A program made the translations under genes and the position numbers. Below are positions 1-7,778 of a stretch of DNA of 64,000 nucleotides, piece by piece. The stretch's first letter is position 1. Each line of letters begins with the position of its first letter. The stretch lies in assembly GCA_944385945.1 (NCBI GenBank), contig CALWZD010000039.1, positions 34,015 to 98,014 on the forward strand. Direction: 5' to 3'. A model generated the notes under the pieces. The model was not told where the DNA came from. It made no database searches and worked only from the letters and a program-made list of their open reading frames with translations. This stretch comes from an uncultured Anaerofilum sp. (GTDB taxonomy: Bacteria > Bacillota > Clostridia > Oscillospirales > Ruminococcaceae).

Positions 1-2
1 GC

Positions 3-467
3 GGTGCTGCCCATGTTACCGCCGTAGACGTAAGTCAAAGTGCTGTGGATATGGCACACCGCAACGCTGTGCGCAACGGATTGGACGACCGCATGGACTT
101 TGTTTGCGAAAACGTATTCGAGCTTTTGCCCCGTCTGGAAAAAGAGGGCTGCGACTACGATTTTATCATCCTCGACCCGCCCGCTTTTACCAAATCCCGT
201 AAAACCACCCAGAATGCGATGCGTGGCTACAAAGAGATCAACTATCGTGCCATGAAACTACTGCCCCGTGGCGGATACCTTGCCACCGCAAGTTGCAGCC
301 ATTTTGCCAGCGAAGAACTGTTTAAAAAAATGCTTGCATCGGCTGCCGCAGATGCTCACCGCAGCCTGCGCCAAATCGAGGCACGACAGCAATCGCCCGA
401 CCACCCCATTTTATGGAACGTCGATGAAACCGACTATTTGAAATTCTTCCTGTTCCAAGTCATCTAA
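3..467 (+). CDS. Class I SAM-dependent rRNA methyltransferase, RlmI-like (5' end outside window)
   Basis: This is the C-terminal part of a Rossmann-fold methyltransferase; the reading frame is open to the window edge, so the N-terminal region (a PUA domain in this family) is missing. Visible are the end of the SAM-binding region with the acidic motif VTAVDVS, then FIILDPPAFTKS (motif IV) and ATASCSHF near the end, where COG1092 (RlmI/RlmK) proteins carry a conserved Cys. Members methylate 23S rRNA cytosine, typically C1962. It ends just before a two-way terminator and converges on the DUF2085 gene. The exact target is inferred from family only. Confidence 0.85.
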   Translation, partial: GAAHVTAVDVSQSAVDMAHRNAVRNGLDDRMDFVCENVFELLPRLEKEGCDYDFIILDPPAFTKSRKTTQNAMRGYKEINYRAMKLLPRGGYLATASCSHFASEELFKKMLASAAADAHRSLRQIEARQQSPDHPILWNVDETDYLKFFLFQVI

Positions 468-470
468 TGC

Positions 471-515
471 AAAGAATCCCGTCGAAAAGCAAGTTGCTTT
501 CCGACGGGATTCTTT
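471..515. terminator. Bidirectional intrinsic terminator
   Basis: The arms AAAGAATCCCGTCG (471-484) and CGACGGGATTCTTT (502-515) are perfectly complementary, with a smaller inner AAAGC/GCTTT stem. A T-rich tract follows on the plus strand and an A-rich tract precedes it, so it can serve both the methyltransferase gene and the convergent DUF2085 gene, whose stop codon lies in the right arm. Confidence 0.85.
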
Positions 516-867
516 ATTTTCTCATGGAATACCCGTACTGAAACGCCAGTACAGTAGTATGCGCAAACAGTTGGTACAGCCCAAACCCAAACAAAAAACC
601 TGTAACAAATCGCCGCAGATTCGTACTTTCGTAACGGGTCAACGCCTGCACCGATCCGTCCAATATCATCGGCAGCAGAATCAGCAATGCCACACGCCAC
701 TCCAGCTGTACGAAGAAAAAGCCGAAGAACGCTGCAATGATGCCTACCAGTTCGCCTGTGCATCGGGCACAAAGCGGGAACTGTTTGCCTTTCCAGTGGA
801 ACGAGCGATCAGCACGGCAATGGCAGCCAAAGACGATCGGCAGCCACCGATACAACGCCTCTTTCAA
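514..867 (-). CDS. DUF2085 family membrane protein
   Basis: A 117-residue protein with the family's cysteine/histidine pattern near the N-terminus (FGCHCRADRSFHWKG, then PLCARCTGE) followed by hydrophobic segments, including IIAAFFGFFFVQL and VALLILLPMIL. The family is widespread in Firmicutes and has no established biochemical role; the conserved Cys/His residues suggest metal binding, which is inference. The start is TTG, four bases downstream of the stop of the zinc-ribbon gene, with no strong ribosome site of its own, so translation is probably coupled. The two genes form a small operon. Confidence 0.75.
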   Translation of the reverse strand: MKEALYRWLPIVFGCHCRADRSFHWKGKQFPLCARCTGELVGIIAAFFGFFFVQLEWRVALLILLPMILDGSVQALTRYESTNLRRFVTGFLFGFGLYQLFAHTTVLAFQYGYSMRK

Positions 868-870
868 TGT

Positions 871-1152
871 TTAGCTGCCCAAAAGACCGAAGCCTACACC
901 CGCAACGACTACCAAAATGTAGTACACGATGGTGCAGCACAGCCATACCAGCGCACCGATACCGGCAGCTTTTGCTGTTTTGGGTTTGGTATCTTTCCAA
1001 ACCAAAAACAGAATCAGACCAACGATAGGTACGCAGCAACCCAACACGCCCCAACCGAATCCGCCGTTATCGGTCTGCTGAGGCACTCCGCAGCTTGGGC
1101 ATACGACTGCTTTGTCATCAATCTGAGCCCCACAATTTTTGCAATAAGCCAT
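871..1152 (-). CDS. Zinc-ribbon membrane protein
   Basis: A 93-residue protein beginning MAYCKNCGAQIDD with a second pair, VCPSCG, which together give a C-x2-C...C-x2-C zinc ribbon at residues 4-21. Two hydrophobic segments follow (about 33-51 and 65-90). Small zinc-ribbon membrane proteins of this kind are common in Clostridia and mostly uncharacterised. The ATG has the site AAAGGGGAA upstream, and a good promoter lies about 70 bases further up. It is the first gene of a pair with the DUF2085 gene. Confidence 0.8.
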   Translation of the reverse strand: MAYCKNCGAQIDDKAVVCPSCGVPQQTDNGGFGWGVLGCCVPIVGLILFLVWKDTKPKTAKAAGIGALVWLCCTIVYYILVVVAGVGFGLLGS

Positions 1153-1215
1153 AAATCAATTCCCCTTTCAAACATCATGCGTGGAAATCCAAAATGATAT
1201 TAACCACTCATTCAG

Positions 1216-1244
1216 ATTATATTTCAAACTTTTACAAATTTCAA
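1216..1244 (-). promoter_or_regulatory. Promoter of zinc-ribbon/DUF2085 pair
   Basis: On the minus strand TTGAAA (1244-1239) and TATAAT (1221-1216) are separated by 17 bases, a near-consensus sigma-A promoter about 65 bases upstream of the start at 1152. Confidence 0.7.
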
Positions 1245-1277
1245 GCATTTTCTACATTTTTAGTAATCCAGAAGGCA

Positions 1278-2270
1278 TCATTGCTCTGTGGCTCCCCGTT
1301 CCAGCTCGTCGGCAATTTCACGCAGCTGTTGTGCGCTTTTTCTCATCAATTCCCGACTGGCTTGCAGTTGGATGCGCAGCTGCTCCAGCTGTGCGGTGCA
1401 TCCGCTTTCCACCAAACGGTTGCGATCGCTCAGCAACGCCGTCCAGAACGTATTGCCTTGGTACAAAATGGTTGCCCATTCAAACCCATTGTAGCTTTGT
1501 ATGGTGCGGGCAAGTGCTGCATAGCTGCCTACCGGCAGTTTTCCTGCAATATCGTTTACGTCGGGGCTGAAAAAGATCTCGTTATTGTTTCCAAACACTT
1601 CCAATACAGCATCACTCAAAGACTCCAGCAACGGCAACACCGAAAACCCGTTGTATCCGCCTTTGCGGATGGCGGGCAAAAAGTCGGTGTAACTGTTGCT
1701 CAGGTCGGTATTGGTCGAAATTCCGTCTACCTTTCCGGTGGAAGTATACTGCCACATATCAAAACTTTCGGGATAGCCGACATAACCACGGTAGTCGGCT
1801 ATAAACAGCGGATAACCTTGCAGCTGGCTCAAATCCAAATATCGCTGCGCAAAGTTGGAATAGGTATACAATCCACTGTACCATTTTTTCTGGTCGAGCA
1901 CTGCCAGTGCAAACGCTGCCAGTTGGGTGGCTGCACGCCTTCCAAGGGCAGCGATGGATGGGTCTTCCATATCCACAAAAACCGGATATTCCAACTGCTT
2001 GCCCTCCAGCACTGACAGCAGCAGATTCAGTTCGTCGATGGCTTGCTGCTGTGTTTGTGCGTAGGTGTAGTAGTACACCCCCAATTTTAATCCAGCTGCT
2101 TTGGCTTTTTGATAGTTCTGTTCGAAGAAACGGTCGACATACAGCCCCTGACGGTCACTGGATACCGCCCGCAAAATGGCATATTGCCAGCCCTGCGCTT
2201 TCACTGCCTGCCAGTTGATCTCTCCTTGATATTGGGAAACGTCGATCCCTTTTTCAAAAATTTCTGCCAT
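1278..2270 (-). CDS. GH25 (lysozyme-like) family protein
   Basis: A 330-residue protein whose N-terminal ~200 residues match glycoside hydrolase family 25: GIDVSQYQGEINW, YAILRAVSS, GVYYYTYA, then FVDMEDPS with the acidic pair expected at the active site. The remaining ~130 residues have no recognised domain and end in a Glu/Arg/Gln-rich probable coiled coil. The ATG at 2270 is preceded by GAGGTG; an in-frame upstream ATG would overlap the acetyltransferase gene and is less likely. No signal peptide is visible, which is unusual for a peptidoglycan hydrolase. It is the last gene of the run that starts with the CobW gene. Confidence 0.8.
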   Translation of the reverse strand: MAEIFEKGIDVSQYQGEINWQAVKAQGWQYAILRAVSSDRQGLYVDRFFEQNYQKAKAAGLKLGVYYYTYAQTQQQAIDELNLLLSVLEGKQLEYPVFVDMEDPSIAALGRRAATQLAAFALAVLDQKKWYSGLYTYSNFAQRYLDLSQLQGYPLFIADYRGYVGYPESFDMWQYTSTGKVDGISTNTDLSNSYTDFLPAIRKGGYNGFSVLPLLESLSDAVLEVFGNNNEIFFSPDVNDIAGKLPVGSYAALARTIQSYNGFEWATILYQGNTFWTALLSDRNRLVESGCTAQLEQLRIQLQASRELMRKSAQQLREIADELERGATEQ

Positions 2271-2328
2271 AAAAAGCACCTCGTTTCTGTGTAGCAGTAT
2301 ATGCATACACGCATCGAGGTGTTCCGGT

Positions 2329-2913
2329 TCACTTATTTTCCCGAATAACACGGCAAGGATTGCCGTAAGCGATGGTGTTGGACGGAATATCTTTGGTCAC
2401 TACACTTCCTGCCCCGATGACCACATTGTCCCCGATGGTAACACCGGGCAGAATAATGGCTCCGCCACCGATCCACACATTTTTTCCAATCACCACAGGT
2501 GCAGTCTGGGTTTTACAGAATGCAAACCCTCCGTCCGGCTGCGGCGTTCCAAAGCGGTCTGCGGCATTGGTCGGGTGAAATGCGGTGTATATCTGTACGT
2601 TGGGTGCAATCAGCGCATTGTCGCCAATCACAATGCGGTTGTCATCCAAAAAAGTGCAGTTCATATTCACTTCGCAGTTATCGCCAAATTCGATGTTGTT
2701 CCCATAATCCACGAAGAACGGCGCAGTGATCCACAAATTTTTGCCCCGTTTCCCTAGCAACTGGTCAAGGATGCGCTCTTTCTCAGGCAGTGCGTCTGCG
2801 TCAAGCGCATTGTAATCCCGCATCAAATTTTTTGCTTTGTGCCACTGTGCCACCAGTTCGGCATCTCCGCAATCGTACAGCATCCCAGCCAACATCTTTT
2901 CCCGTTCGGTCAT
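2329..2913 (-). CDS. Sugar O-acetyltransferase (maltose/galactoside acetyltransferase family)
   Basis: A 194-residue protein. It has the N-terminal Mac domain (MTEREKMLAGMLYD, then PFFVDYG) and a left-handed beta-helix of hexapeptide repeats (IEFGDN, VIGDNALIAPNVQIY, VIGKNVWIGGGAIILPGVTI, VIGAGSVV). The catalytic His is in the YTAFHP segment. It transfers acetyl from acetyl-CoA to a sugar hydroxyl; the physiological acceptor cannot be read from sequence. The ATG at 2913 has GGGAGG upstream, 23 bases after the fabG-like stop, so it is in the same operon. Confidence 0.88.
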   Translation of the reverse strand: MTEREKMLAGMLYDCGDAELVAQWHKAKNLMRDYNALDADALPEKERILDQLLGKRGKNLWITAPFFVDYGNNIEFGDNCEVNMNCTFLDDNRIVIGDNALIAPNVQIYTAFHPTNAADRFGTPQPDGGFAFCKTQTAPVVIGKNVWIGGGAIILPGVTIGDNVVIGAGSVVTKDIPSNTIAYGNPCRVIRENK

Positions 2914-2936
2914 TTCGTTGCCTCCCTTTCTGCCGC

Positions 2937-3680
2937 TTAAACCACCATTCCGCCGTTCACGCCCAGCACCTGTCCGGTGATAAAACCGGCATTGTATGCT
3001 GCCAAAAACAAGGCGGCATCTGCCACTTCCTGCACTGTACCCAAACGGCATACGGGGGTTTGGTCGGCAAGCTCCTGTTTGTCCTGCTGTGAAAATCCAG
3101 CCATCATGTCGGTTTCGATCACCCCAGGCGCAATGCAGTTGACCGTGATCCCACTGGGGCCTTCCTCCTGCGCAAGGGCTTTGGTCAGACCGATCACGCC
3201 CGCCTTTGCTGCCGAATAATGTACCTCACAGCTTGCACCTACCTGCCCCCACATGGAGCTAATGTTGATGATGCGCCCCCATTTTTGTGCAATCATCGCC
3301 GGCAGTACCGCTTTGCAGCAATAGAACGTACCGTCTAAATGCACCGCCAACATTCTCCGCCATTCGTCGGGGGTGATGTCGGTAAACAGCTTTTGTTGGG
3401 CAATACCGGCGTTGTTGATTAAAATATCCACTTTCCCGAACACTTGCTCTGTTTGCTGCACCAGTCGCTGCACCTGCTGCCAATCGGCAACATCTGCACC
3501 GAACGCCTGTACAGTGCAGCCTTGCGCCGTAAGAGCCTGCACCAGTTCTTGCGCCAGTTCGGCATTGGTTTGATAGCTGAACGCCACCCGATACCTCTTT
3601 TGGGCAAAGGTACGCACCAATGCTGCGCCGATGCCACGGCTACCGCCGGTAATCAATACTGTTTTCACCGTTTTTTCCAT
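2937..3680 (-). CDS. SDR family oxidoreductase, FabG-like
   Basis: A classical short-chain dehydrogenase of 247 residues. TGGSRGIG (11-18) is the NAD(P)-binding loop, NNAG is at 89-92, and the catalytic Ser (about 142), Tyr155 and Lys159 are in place (ISS...YSAAK). It resembles 3-oxoacyl-ACP reductase, but it lies outside a fatty-acid cluster, so it may be a house-cleaning or specialised reductase. The start overlaps the tadA end by 16 bases, with AAAGGAG upstream. Confidence 0.85.
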   Translation of the reverse strand: MEKTVKTVLITGGSRGIGAALVRTFAQKRYRVAFSYQTNAELAQELVQALTAQGCTVQAFGADVADWQQVQRLVQQTEQVFGKVDILINNAGIAQQKLFTDITPDEWRRMLAVHLDGTFYCCKAVLPAMIAQKWGRIINISSMWGQVGASCEVHYSAAKAGVIGLTKALAQEEGPSGITVNCIAPGVIETDMMAGFSQQDKQELADQTPVCRLGTVQEVADAALFLAAYNAGFITGQVLGVNGGMVV

Positions 3681-4156
3681 GGCTGTTCTCCTTTGGGTGT
3701 ATTTTTTCGTTTTTCCCGAAGTTGGAGAAAAAATTCGCTCAACAAAGCAGAAGCCTCTTGCTCACGCAGACCGCTCTCGATGATCGGCTTATGGTTGAAC
3801 GGCATCGCAAACAAATCGGTCACCGACCCACAACAACCGGCTTTGGTGTCGGCTGCACCGTAAACGACCCGTTTCAACCGACTGTTGATGATAGCCCCGC
3901 TGCACATGGGACACGGCTCGAGGGTCACAAACAGTTCGCACTGCCACAAACGCCATCCACCCAATGCTTTACAAGCGGCATCTATGGCAAGCAGTTCGGC
4001 ATGGTGAGTCGCATTTTTTTCGGTTTCACGGGTGTTGTGCGCCATTGCGATCGGCACACCGTCCTTTGCTACGACTGCACCCACCGGCACCTCGCCCAGT
4101 AGCACCGCTTTTTTTGCCTGCTCCAAAGCAAGCCCCATCAATTCGTAATCGGTCAA
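3665..4156 (-). CDS. tadA: tRNA-specific adenosine deaminase TadA
   Basis: This deaminates A34 to inosine in tRNA-Arg(ACG), which widens wobble decoding. With a TTG start at 4156 the protein has 163 residues. The zinc-binding and catalytic motif H52-A53-E54 and the pair C82-P-M-C85 are intact. The TTG is chosen because AAGGAG sits eight bases upstream and it overlaps the CPBP stop as TTGA, a sign of translational coupling. Downstream it overlaps the fabG-like gene. Confidence 0.93.
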   Translation of the reverse strand: MTDYELMGLALEQAKKAVLLGEVPVGAVVAKDGVPIAMAHNTRETEKNATHHAELLAIDAACKALGGWRLWQCELFVTLEPCPMCSGAIINSRLKRVVYGAADTKAGCCGSVTDLFAMPFNHKPIIESGLREQEASALLSEFFLQLREKRKNTPKGEQPWKKR

Positions 4157-4887
4157 TGTCGTTTCTCCTTTTTGTGATATTCCTGCACTGCCCATACAAG
4201 GCTTGCCGTAATCGCCAAAGCCATTCCTGTCCAGCCACCTGCTGCACCAAACCAGCTACTAAGCAAAGCAAGCAGATTGTTTGCCAGATGCAGCCGTACC
4301 GACGCACCTGTGCCCCACCGCAACGCTGCCAGACCCAAAAAGATGCTTCCTGCAAAACTACTGAGCATTTGCAGGGGGGTGTTGTGCATCAGCGCAAACA
4401 AAACAGCAGTGCAAAACAGTGCATTCGCCTTGCCTAACCCTAAAAATCGACGCTGTATCTCTTTGCGGAAAATGCCCTCCTCCGCCACAGCAGGAAGCAG
4501 TGCAGACAATGCCACCTCCAACACGGCATGGAAAGGCGATTGGGGAGGCTGTGCAGGGGGCGCCGCTTTCCCCAGCAGTTGCATCGCCAACAAGCCCACT
4601 GCATTGCCGGTAAGCAGCATCGGCACCAAAAACAGCAACCAGCTGTTGGTAGCCTCCTTTTTCCACCAGCCTCGCCAAGGCGGAACACCGCCCATCTGCC
4701 ACAACCACACCCATACACTGCCGAATAGCAATAATTTCAGCAAAAGCAGCAAAGCGGTTTGCAGTTCGGCATCGGCAAAAGTTTGTAAGACCCACTGCTG
4801 CGGAAAGCGCACAAGCTGTTTTCCCGCCCACAGCAACACGACCGCTGCAAATGCCACCGCTGTGCGCTTTGCTTCAAACGGTTTCAT
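4153..4887 (-). CDS. CPBP family intramembrane metalloprotease
   Basis: A 244-residue polytopic membrane protein with the CAAX-protease/bacteriocin-processing motifs: EEGIFRKEIQRR (EExxxR), then FALMHN (FxxxH), then HLANN (HxxxN). The glutamates and histidines form the intramembrane active site. Members process or degrade membrane substrates and some give self-protection from bacteriocins; no bacteriocin gene is visible here. ATG with GGAGGAG upstream, 18 bases after the MATE stop. Confidence 0.85.
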   Translation of the reverse strand: MKPFEAKRTAVAFAAVVLLWAGKQLVRFPQQWVLQTFADAELQTALLLLLKLLLFGSVWVWLWQMGGVPPWRGWWKKEATNSWLLFLVPMLLTGNAVGLLAMQLLGKAAPPAQPPQSPFHAVLEVALSALLPAVAEEGIFRKEIQRRFLGLGKANALFCTAVLFALMHNTPLQMLSSFAGSIFLGLAALRWGTGASVRLHLANNLLALLSSWFGAAGGWTGMALAITASLVWAVQEYHKKEKRH

Positions 4888-4905
4888 GCACTCCTCCTGT
4901 CCGCC

Positions 4906-6279
4906 TTATCCCCTTTTGGGCGTATGAAGCTGGATGCGTTTTTCCAGCCATCCGCTTTTGTAGTAGTAAACAGCAAATGTAATGGAACTCAGCGCCCATG
5001 TAATGGGATAGCTTGCCATGACCGTTTCGAGCTGCGGCACAAGTGTTACTGCAATCCACATCCACAGCAGACGGATACCGCAAACACCGAAGCAGCAGAT
5101 GACGGTGGGAGCGACTACCTCCCCCGCACCACGCAGTGCGCCGGACAAAATCTCGATCAATACATAGCTTATGTACCATGGCACCAAATAGTGCAAAATG
5201 CGTTCTCCATGCGCCAAAACGGTGGCATCGCTTGTAAACATTCGGCAAACGACACCGCCCCAAATGTACAGCACGGTGGAGATAAAAATGGTGCTGCCAA
5301 ATGCCATGCCAAGACAAACGCTGACCCCTTTTTTGACTCGATCATAACGGGCAGCACCGTAGTTTTGCCCCACAAAAGTCGTGATGGCGATGCCGAAACT
5401 GCTCAGCGTCATCCAGAACACCGAGTCGATTTTGCTGTAAGCCGTCCAAGCGGCAACGACGTCGGTGCCGAATGCGTTTACGCCTGCTTGGATGACGATA
5501 TTCGACACCGAATACAGCACCGATTGCAACCCTGTGGGCAGACCGATGCGGACGATACTCGCCAGCATTTCGCCGTCCATACGGATCTTGGAAAAATGGA
5601 CTTGGTAAATGGTCGCATCACGGGTAAGCACCCACAAGGTGAGCAATGCACTCACTACCTGACTTGCCACGGTCGCAAGTGCAGCTCCTTTTACCCCCAT
5701 ACGGAATGCCCCTACCAACAGCAGGTCTAACGCAATGTTGGTGAAACAGGCAATAATGAGGAAATAGAGCGGACGTTTGGAATCGCCCATTGCACGCAGA
5801 ATCCCCGACCCCAAATTGTACAGCAGCGACGGAATGGTGCCTAAAAAGTAAAGCTGTAAATACTCGGTGGCAGGCTGCATGATGTCGTCGGGGGTATGCA
5901 TCAGCTGTAAAGCAATCGGGCCACCAAAAAAGCCCAGCAGCATCAGCACAAAGCCGCCTACAATGGCGAGTGCGATGGATGTATGTACCGAACGGCTGAT
6001 TTTTTCGGCTTCCCGTGCGCCGTACTGCTGGGCGATGATGACCGCTGCACCCGAAGCAAGACCCACGAAAAAGCCGACCAGCAGATTGATGATGGTGGAG
6101 GTAGAGCCTCCTACCGCTGCCAACGCCTGTTTGCCGGCGATGTTGCCCACGATGATGGCATCGGCGGTGTTGTACATCTGTTGAAAAAAGGTGCCGAACA
6201 AAATGGGAAAGAAAAACAGCAAAAGCTGTTTCCAGATGACACCTTCGGTAATTCCGTTTTGTTTGACGGTTTGGGGCAT
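4906..6279 (-). CDS. MATE family efflux transporter
   Basis: A 457-residue membrane protein with about 12 hydrophobic segments and typical MATE features: LFFFPILFGTFFQQMYNTAD at the first helix, VGFFVGLASGAAVIIAQ, and a matching second half. The family exports drugs, dyes and metabolites with Na+ or H+ exchange; the substrate is unknown. It lies 21 bases downstream of lepB in the same run, with GAGGTG upstream of its ATG. Confidence 0.92.
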   Translation of the reverse strand: MPQTVKQNGITEGVIWKQLLLFFFPILFGTFFQQMYNTADAIIVGNIAGKQALAAVGGSTSTIINLLVGFFVGLASGAAVIIAQQYGAREAEKISRSVHTSIALAIVGGFVLMLLGFFGGPIALQLMHTPDDIMQPATEYLQLYFLGTIPSLLYNLGSGILRAMGDSKRPLYFLIIACFTNIALDLLLVGAFRMGVKGAALATVASQVVSALLTLWVLTRDATIYQVHFSKIRMDGEMLASIVRIGLPTGLQSVLYSVSNIVIQAGVNAFGTDVVAAWTAYSKIDSVFWMTLSSFGIAITTFVGQNYGAARYDRVKKGVSVCLGMAFGSTIFISTVLYIWGGVVCRMFTSDATVLAHGERILHYLVPWYISYVLIEILSGALRGAGEVVAPTVICCFGVCGIRLLWMWIAVTLVPQLETVMASYPITWALSSITFAVYYYKSGWLEKRIQLHTPKRG

Positions 6280-6300
6280 ATAATCACCTCGATTCGGCAG

Positions 6301-6813
6301 TTATCCCAACCATTCGGGGCTGGGCCAGTAGCGGAACAAAACCTTGCCCAAAATTTTGTCCTCATGTACAAATGTATTTTGCCAGTAGCGGCTGTCGTAG
6401 GAGTTGTTGCGGTTGTCGCCGATCATAAAATAGCTGTCTTCCGGCACTGTCCAAGGGCCTCCGTCTTCCAGAGGTTCTTCTTTGATGTAGGGTTCTTCCA
6501 ACGGCTGACCGTCGATATAAATCACGCCGTCGGTCACCTCTACTGTTTCGCCGGGCAGACCGATCACCCGCTTCACATACAGCTGGCTTTCATCATCGGG
6601 AAACTTGAAAATGACGATTTCGCCACGCTCCGGCTCGCCCAGTAAGTAACTTAACCGCCAGCCGATCAGACGGTCGCCCGGATGAATGGTGTCTTCCATC
6701 GAGGGAGTGGGAACGACCGCACTGATAATGACGAACTGGGTAAGCAAAATGCCTACCACAAACGCCACTGCCAGTGCAACGACCCACTCTTTCAGTTCTT
6801 TTTTCCAGTCCAT
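6301..6813 (-). CDS. lepB: Signal peptidase I
   Basis: A 170-residue enzyme that cleaves signal peptides on the outer face of the membrane. One N-terminal transmembrane segment (about 10-31) is followed by box B PTPSMEDTI with nucleophile Ser38 and box D YVKRVIGLPGE with the general base Lys81; box E GDNRNNSYDSR is also clear. The start at 6813 has CAGGAG upstream and removes an unlikely N-terminal extension. Length and single anchor fit Gram-positive type I peptidases. Confidence 0.93.
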   Translation of the reverse strand: MDWKKELKEWVVALAVAFVVGILLTQFVIISAVVPTPSMEDTIHPGDRLIGWRLSYLLGEPERGEIVIFKFPDDESQLYVKRVIGLPGETVEVTDGVIYIDGQPLEEPYIKEEPLEDGGPWTVPEDSYFMIGDNRNNSYDSRYWQNTFVHEDKILGKVLFRYWPSPEWLG

Positions 6814-6826
6814 GATCTGTCTCCTG

Positions 6827-7768
6827 TCAGGTAAAGTAAACAACATCTTCGGCAGCAGGTTGTGCGGGCTGGATGTCAAGTGCCGTCAGCACAGGGCCTT
6901 CCCCTTTATACAGGGGGTGGTATTTCAGGTTGATTTTTGCCTTTACCCATATCCAGCTTCGTTGCTCCAGCGTTTTGTAGTTGTCATATTTGCAGACGAA
7001 GCCCACAAAGGTGATGTCGTCGACGCAACAGGTCATTGCAAACCGTCCCGGCACAAAACAGCCTTTGCCAGCACGGTCGGTCTGGCAGACCTGTGCTTTG
7101 AAACAGATGGTTTTGCCCTTATATTTTGCAGGGTTCTCGCTTGCGTCCAAATACCAAATGCCAAATTCATCGTCCTTCAGTTCGATCTGCTCGCCCGAAA
7201 TGTCGAAAGGCAGTTCGTCGGGGATGTCGTCATACTCCACACTGCCGTCTGCATATTCGTATGCGATGTCGCAGCGACGGGTCGCCTGCCGTACCGCTTT
7301 GTGTACCGCCATTTTGTCGGTGATGTTTTCGGCACGATTGATGACCAACAGCTCGCTGGAAGCAAATTTATCCAGCATCAGCTGGCGCATATTGGCAAAA
7401 TAGCTTTCGAAAGTAGTGCCGTCGGCGGTCATAATGCACTGGTAGACGATCCATCCTTGCGGCAAAGCCTGTGCCAGATCCTGCATCAGCCACATCCCGT
7501 TGTATTCAATGAGTACCCGCTCGGCATTGGTTTCTTTTTGCCAACGGGCAAGGTTTTCACTGGTCAGCTGGCTTTTGTTTTCCAGTGTTACCACCACGCT
7601 GTTTTGGGTGGGGAAACGCTCGGTGTCCAGCTCGTTTTCGCCTTCTTCGCACAGCAAAATCAAGGTGCGTTCGCCGTTGTCGAAGCGAGGGTCTTCCATC
7701 GTTTCCTGAATAAAAGCGGTCTTTCCGCTTTCCAGCATTCCGACAAAGAGATATACGGGAATTTCCAT
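6827..7768 (-). CDS. GTPase (CobW/G3E-like) fused to a YcgQ/TIGR03943-like domain
   Basis: A 313-residue protein. The N-terminal half starts VYLFVGMLESGKTAF, a P-loop of G3E type, with VLIEYNGMW where CobW proteins have a VIE(T/P)SG switch and LLVINRAE in place of NKxD. The C-terminal ~110 residues (KGKTICFKAQVCQ, GRFAMTCCVDD, YKTLEQRSWIWVKAKI) resemble the C-terminal domain of YcgQ, a protein of metal-linked permease systems. It starts 10 bases after the CobW gene, so the pair probably acts together in metal (likely zinc) allocation. The fusion assignment is from memory of the families and should be checked by profile search. Confidence 0.7.
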   Translation of the reverse strand: MEIPVYLFVGMLESGKTAFIQETMEDPRFDNGERTLILLCEEGENELDTERFPTQNSVVVTLENKSQLTSENLARWQKETNAERVLIEYNGMWLMQDLAQALPQGWIVYQCIMTADGTTFESYFANMRQLMLDKFASSELLVINRAENITDKMAVHKAVRQATRRCDIAYEYADGSVEYDDIPDELPFDISGEQIELKDDEFGIWYLDASENPAKYKGKTICFKAQVCQTDRAGKGCFVPGRFAMTCCVDDITFVGFVCKYDNYKTLEQRSWIWVKAKINLKYHPLYKGEGPVLTALDIQPAQPAAEDVVYFT

Positions 7769-7778
7769 AATTGCCTCC

